This document shows, in pieces, positions 1 through 64,000 of a stretch of 64,000 nt of DNA (position 1 is the first letter of the stretch; each line of letters starts with the position of its first letter). Location: contig BJOX01000010.1 of NCBI GenBank assembly GCA_009731375.1, forward strand, positions 969,318 to 1,033,317. Reading direction: 5' to 3'. Under the pieces are notes generated by a model. It was not told where the DNA came from. It saw nothing but the letters and a program-made list of their open reading frames with translations, and ran no database searches. A program made the translations under genes and the position numbers. The DNA comes from Paulinella micropora. Its lineage: Eukaryota; Cercozoa; Imbricatea; Euglyphida.

Positions 1-223
1 AAGCCGAGGTTTCAGGAGTTCACGCTCGTTGTGAGTTACCTTCTACAACCCCGACTTCATCAACCCTTTGCATCACGCCCCGACTTCATCAGCCATGGTC
101 AGGAGTTGGTTGCCTGTTTAGCCCTTGCGCTGCGCGCGATTAACGGCGGACACAAAATCGTCATTATAGGGGGTTTGGTTTTAGGCCGGAGCACTGCGCA
201 GCTGGCCCTCTGCATCCCCCCCG

Positions 224-300
<77 letters not shown>

Positions 301-652
301 GTGAAAATATTACGGTAGGTATGTAGGTAAGTAGCAAGGTAGGTAGGTAGGTAGGTAGGAAGGTATGTTAGGTAAGTAGGAAGGCACATGTCAGGTGGGT
401 AGGTTGGTAGGTTGGTAGACAGGTAAGTAGTTATGTCCAATTGGTAGATAGATAAGTTCCCTCTACACCTCCCAGATTTCCGGGTTTCTGGGTGTGAAAG
501 TGGCACACCACAGGCCAGGCTTTTCAGGAAGCAAACCCAGAAAGTGGCCCCAAAAGCGCGGAATTCTGTGAAAGTGGCACCACAGGCAGGCTTTTCAGGA
601 AGCAAAGCCAGAAAGTGGCCCCAGAAGTGAATTCTGGGTGCCGTAGAATGGT
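1..652. other. Downstream flank of gene A
   Basis: No gene seen. Short words recur at 45-115 (CCCCGACTTCATCA twice). A GATA array lies at about 223-300 and GTAG-type repeats at 300-450. A tandem duplication of about 80 bases at 496-635 carries GGCTTTTCAGGAAGCAAA twice. An open minus-strand frame crosses it but shows no coding character beyond the duplication. Confidence 0.5.
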
Positions 653-58991
<58,339 letters not shown>

Positions 58992-59069
58992 TGTATGCCC
59001 TATCAAACCTCATTTCATGTATGTTCTATCAAGCTAACTTACTTCATGTATGCTCTTTCTGCACAACAG

Positions 59070-59131
<62 letters not shown>

Positions 59132-59400
59132 GGAAGGATGAGAAAGGAGTAGGAAGAAAACAGAAGAAAGAAGAAGACAGAAGACGGAAGATGGAAGAAG
59201 GAAGAAAAAAAGAAAGAAGAAGGAAGAAGGATAAGTGAAGAAGGAAAAAAAGAAGAATGAAAAAAGGAAGAAGGAAAAAGGACGAGGAAAGAGGAAGAGA
59301 AAGGAGGAAGAAGGAAGAAGAAGGAAGAAGGAAGAGTGAAGAAGAAGACGAGCCATATGTCACTCAATAAACGTGATTCATAATGGAAAAGTAAGAGGGT
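58992..59400 (+). terminator. Gene B 3' UTR with polyadenylation signal
   Basis: AATAAA at 59366-59371, followed by unique DNA. The sequence just after the stop repeats CTATCAAGCTAACTTACTTC-type units three times, copying the last codons. A (CTT)n array lies at 59069-59130 and purine-rich GAAGAAGGA sequence up to the signal. Confidence 0.55.
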
Positions 59401-60021
59401 ATCGAGGTCTTGTTGTTATTTATTGATGCATCTCAGGGTTGTCACCAAGGAGGGACTTGTTCAGACGGACAGAGCAAGTTGCAGGGCCGAAAACATATCA
59501 ACTTCCCTTTTTGATTACTCCTTGGTTTCAGGTTGATTTGTCCACACGTTCAGCAAAATTTGTTGATCAAAATTATTTGTTAATATATTAGTACTTTGAA
59601 AACGTTTAATATTGAAGAACGCTTGCTTTTCGTAGAGCTGAAAAGGAAGTATGTAAGTGTTGCCGTCAATAGTATTTTAATACTATGATAACAACTATCC
59701 GGAGGCTATCGATATGAAGATTGAGCCTGGGAGTACCTAACGAAGAGGGACTCCGTAATCTTCAAGTCAAAGTTAAACGAAAGACCGGAACATAGATCGA
59801 GTGGCAAGTATTCTCTATTCATATTAAACAGTGTTTGCGTAAAAAGAAGATAGAGTACGGAGGCTATCTATGATGCAATTATATATATAACGGGTGGGCC
59901 GGTATATATTAATAAGTAGGCCGCGCCGAACATAATTTTTTTTTTTTTTTTAATGATATTAATATTAATATATAAATAAATATTAATAAAAATAATAAAA
60001 TTTAAAAATAAAAAAAAAATA

Positions 60022-60056
<35 letters not shown>

Positions 60057-60300
60057 NNNNNNNNNNTTAAACAGTGTTTGCGTAAAAAGAAGATAGAGTA
60101 CGGAGGCTATCTATGATGCAATTATATATATAACGGGTGGGCCGGTATATATTAATAAGTAGGCCGCGCCGAACATAATTTTTTTTTTTTTTTTAATGAT
60201 ATTAATATTAATATATAAATAAATATTAATAAAAATAATAAAATTTAAAAATAAAAAAAAAATAATAAAAAAAAAAAAAAAAATAAAAAAGCATGTGTGA
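59401..60300. other. AT-rich intergenic DNA with a duplicated contig end
   Basis: 59824-60056 and 60067-60290 are almost identical and separated by exactly 10 N at 60057-60066. The first ends in poly-A. No gene seen. Confidence 0.8.
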
Positions 60301-61152
60301 GTTCAGAGTTCTCCTGAGGGCGAGTGGTCATTAGCATAATAAACACATAGATCCGTTCAACTAAACTTTATCATATGAAAATTGTACATTTCCGACCGGT
60401 TGAAAACTATAAGTAAAAACACATATTCAACTTAAGTTCTAGTGGTCGTTAGAGCCCCCATATCATCAACTCAGGCTCAGGCTTCAAAGCAGGTAAACTC
60501 ATTCAATATTCAAGATTTTGAAATGCTGTTTGCACAGAATTCAAGTCAATGTTTTTATTGGGAACAGGTAGCCGGAGGTTTAGTTTTTCAGTGTATTCAA
60601 GGTCTTGCTGTGTTTCAGAGTATGTTCTGAATTTTGACAAACTTATTTACGATCTATGTTTTCCTAGTTTTTGTTTTGTACCGTACGGTGCTTCTCTGCA
60701 AAAACCCTCTGGCAGGATTGCTCAACATAGCATGTGAATTCAGTTTGCACTTGTGCATAAAAATGAGTACAGAGTGGGTCTTGCAAACAGTATTTTTCAG
60801 TTTAAAACGCCATACATTCTGTTTCCTGAGATCTGAACTTTGGCGTCGACAATAAGGATTTCAAAAACAGAGCTACACCTTTTTTCTTAAAAAAAACACT
60901 TGTGTCATGCTTGCTTTTGCTTGAAACGATGTGGTTTGAACACCTACACCTGCTTTGGTGCACTTGACCTCCGACATGATTTTGGTGGCGCCCGCCCGTG
61001 AATTTCTGTGGCAATATTTGACAAGACCATGCCAATTCACGGAGAGGAAACCAAAAAAATTTCCAAAAAATATTTGACTAAACAGGCCTATCGACATACG
61101 TAGCCTTTGAAGTGAATGCCGCACTAAATTTTTTTTTTGACTATTTTTGCGG

Positions 61153-64000
<2,848 letters not shown>

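Overview
This is a eukaryotic nuclear window dominated by simple-sequence DNA. Introns, AG splice acceptors, GT donors, a polyadenylation signal and 12 runs of N show a draft eukaryotic assembly. I cannot name the species. The GC-rich coding exons set in tetranucleotide-choked introns look more like an alga or other protist than an animal or land plant, but that is inference.

Two divergent protein-coding genes could be rebuilt by reading exon islands between the repeats and checking that codon phases join. Gene A is on the minus strand, 14213 down to 653. It has 13 proposed exons whose lengths sum to an in-frame protein of about 1192 residues. It carries one degenerate and five full copies of a Cys-rich zinc-binding-like repeat, long Ser/Thr tracts and Ser/Pro repeats. 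A classical zinc ribbon (CPKC ... FCVKCG) is assembled across an intron. I do not recognise the protein. Gene B is on the plus strand, 15999 to 58991. It has about 42 proposed exons and about 2.8 thousand codons. It is a HEATR1/Utp10 homologue, the giant HEAT-repeat protein of the t-UTP/UtpA part of the small-subunit processome, which acts in nucleolar rRNA transcription and 18S rRNA maturation. The N-terminal block, the BP28CT region and the extreme C-terminus all align to the family from memory of human HEATR1. About 34 kb of its 43 kb is intron.

Layout: 1-653, sequence downstream of gene A; 653-14213, gene A with introns of GATA, CATA, TATGTA and GTATGT arrays; 14214-15998, shared upstream region with GAA/GATA arrays and a short unique promoter-like stretch; 15999-58991, gene B; 58992-59400, its 3' UTR with an AATAAA; 59400-64000, AT-rich sequence without a convincing gene, holding inverted duplications and an assembly duplicate beside a gap.

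The most unusual signal is that exon edges, often with their splice site, are repeatedly copied into the neighbouring intron. The copies alternate with microsatellite in arrays of two to eight. This occurs at more than a dozen exon boundaries in both genes and on both strands. Other interspersed elements are five copies of a tRNA-like SINE tied to (ATT)n tails, two tandemly duplicated 430-480 base elements, a short element with terminal inverted repeats, and a near-perfect 84-base hairpin.
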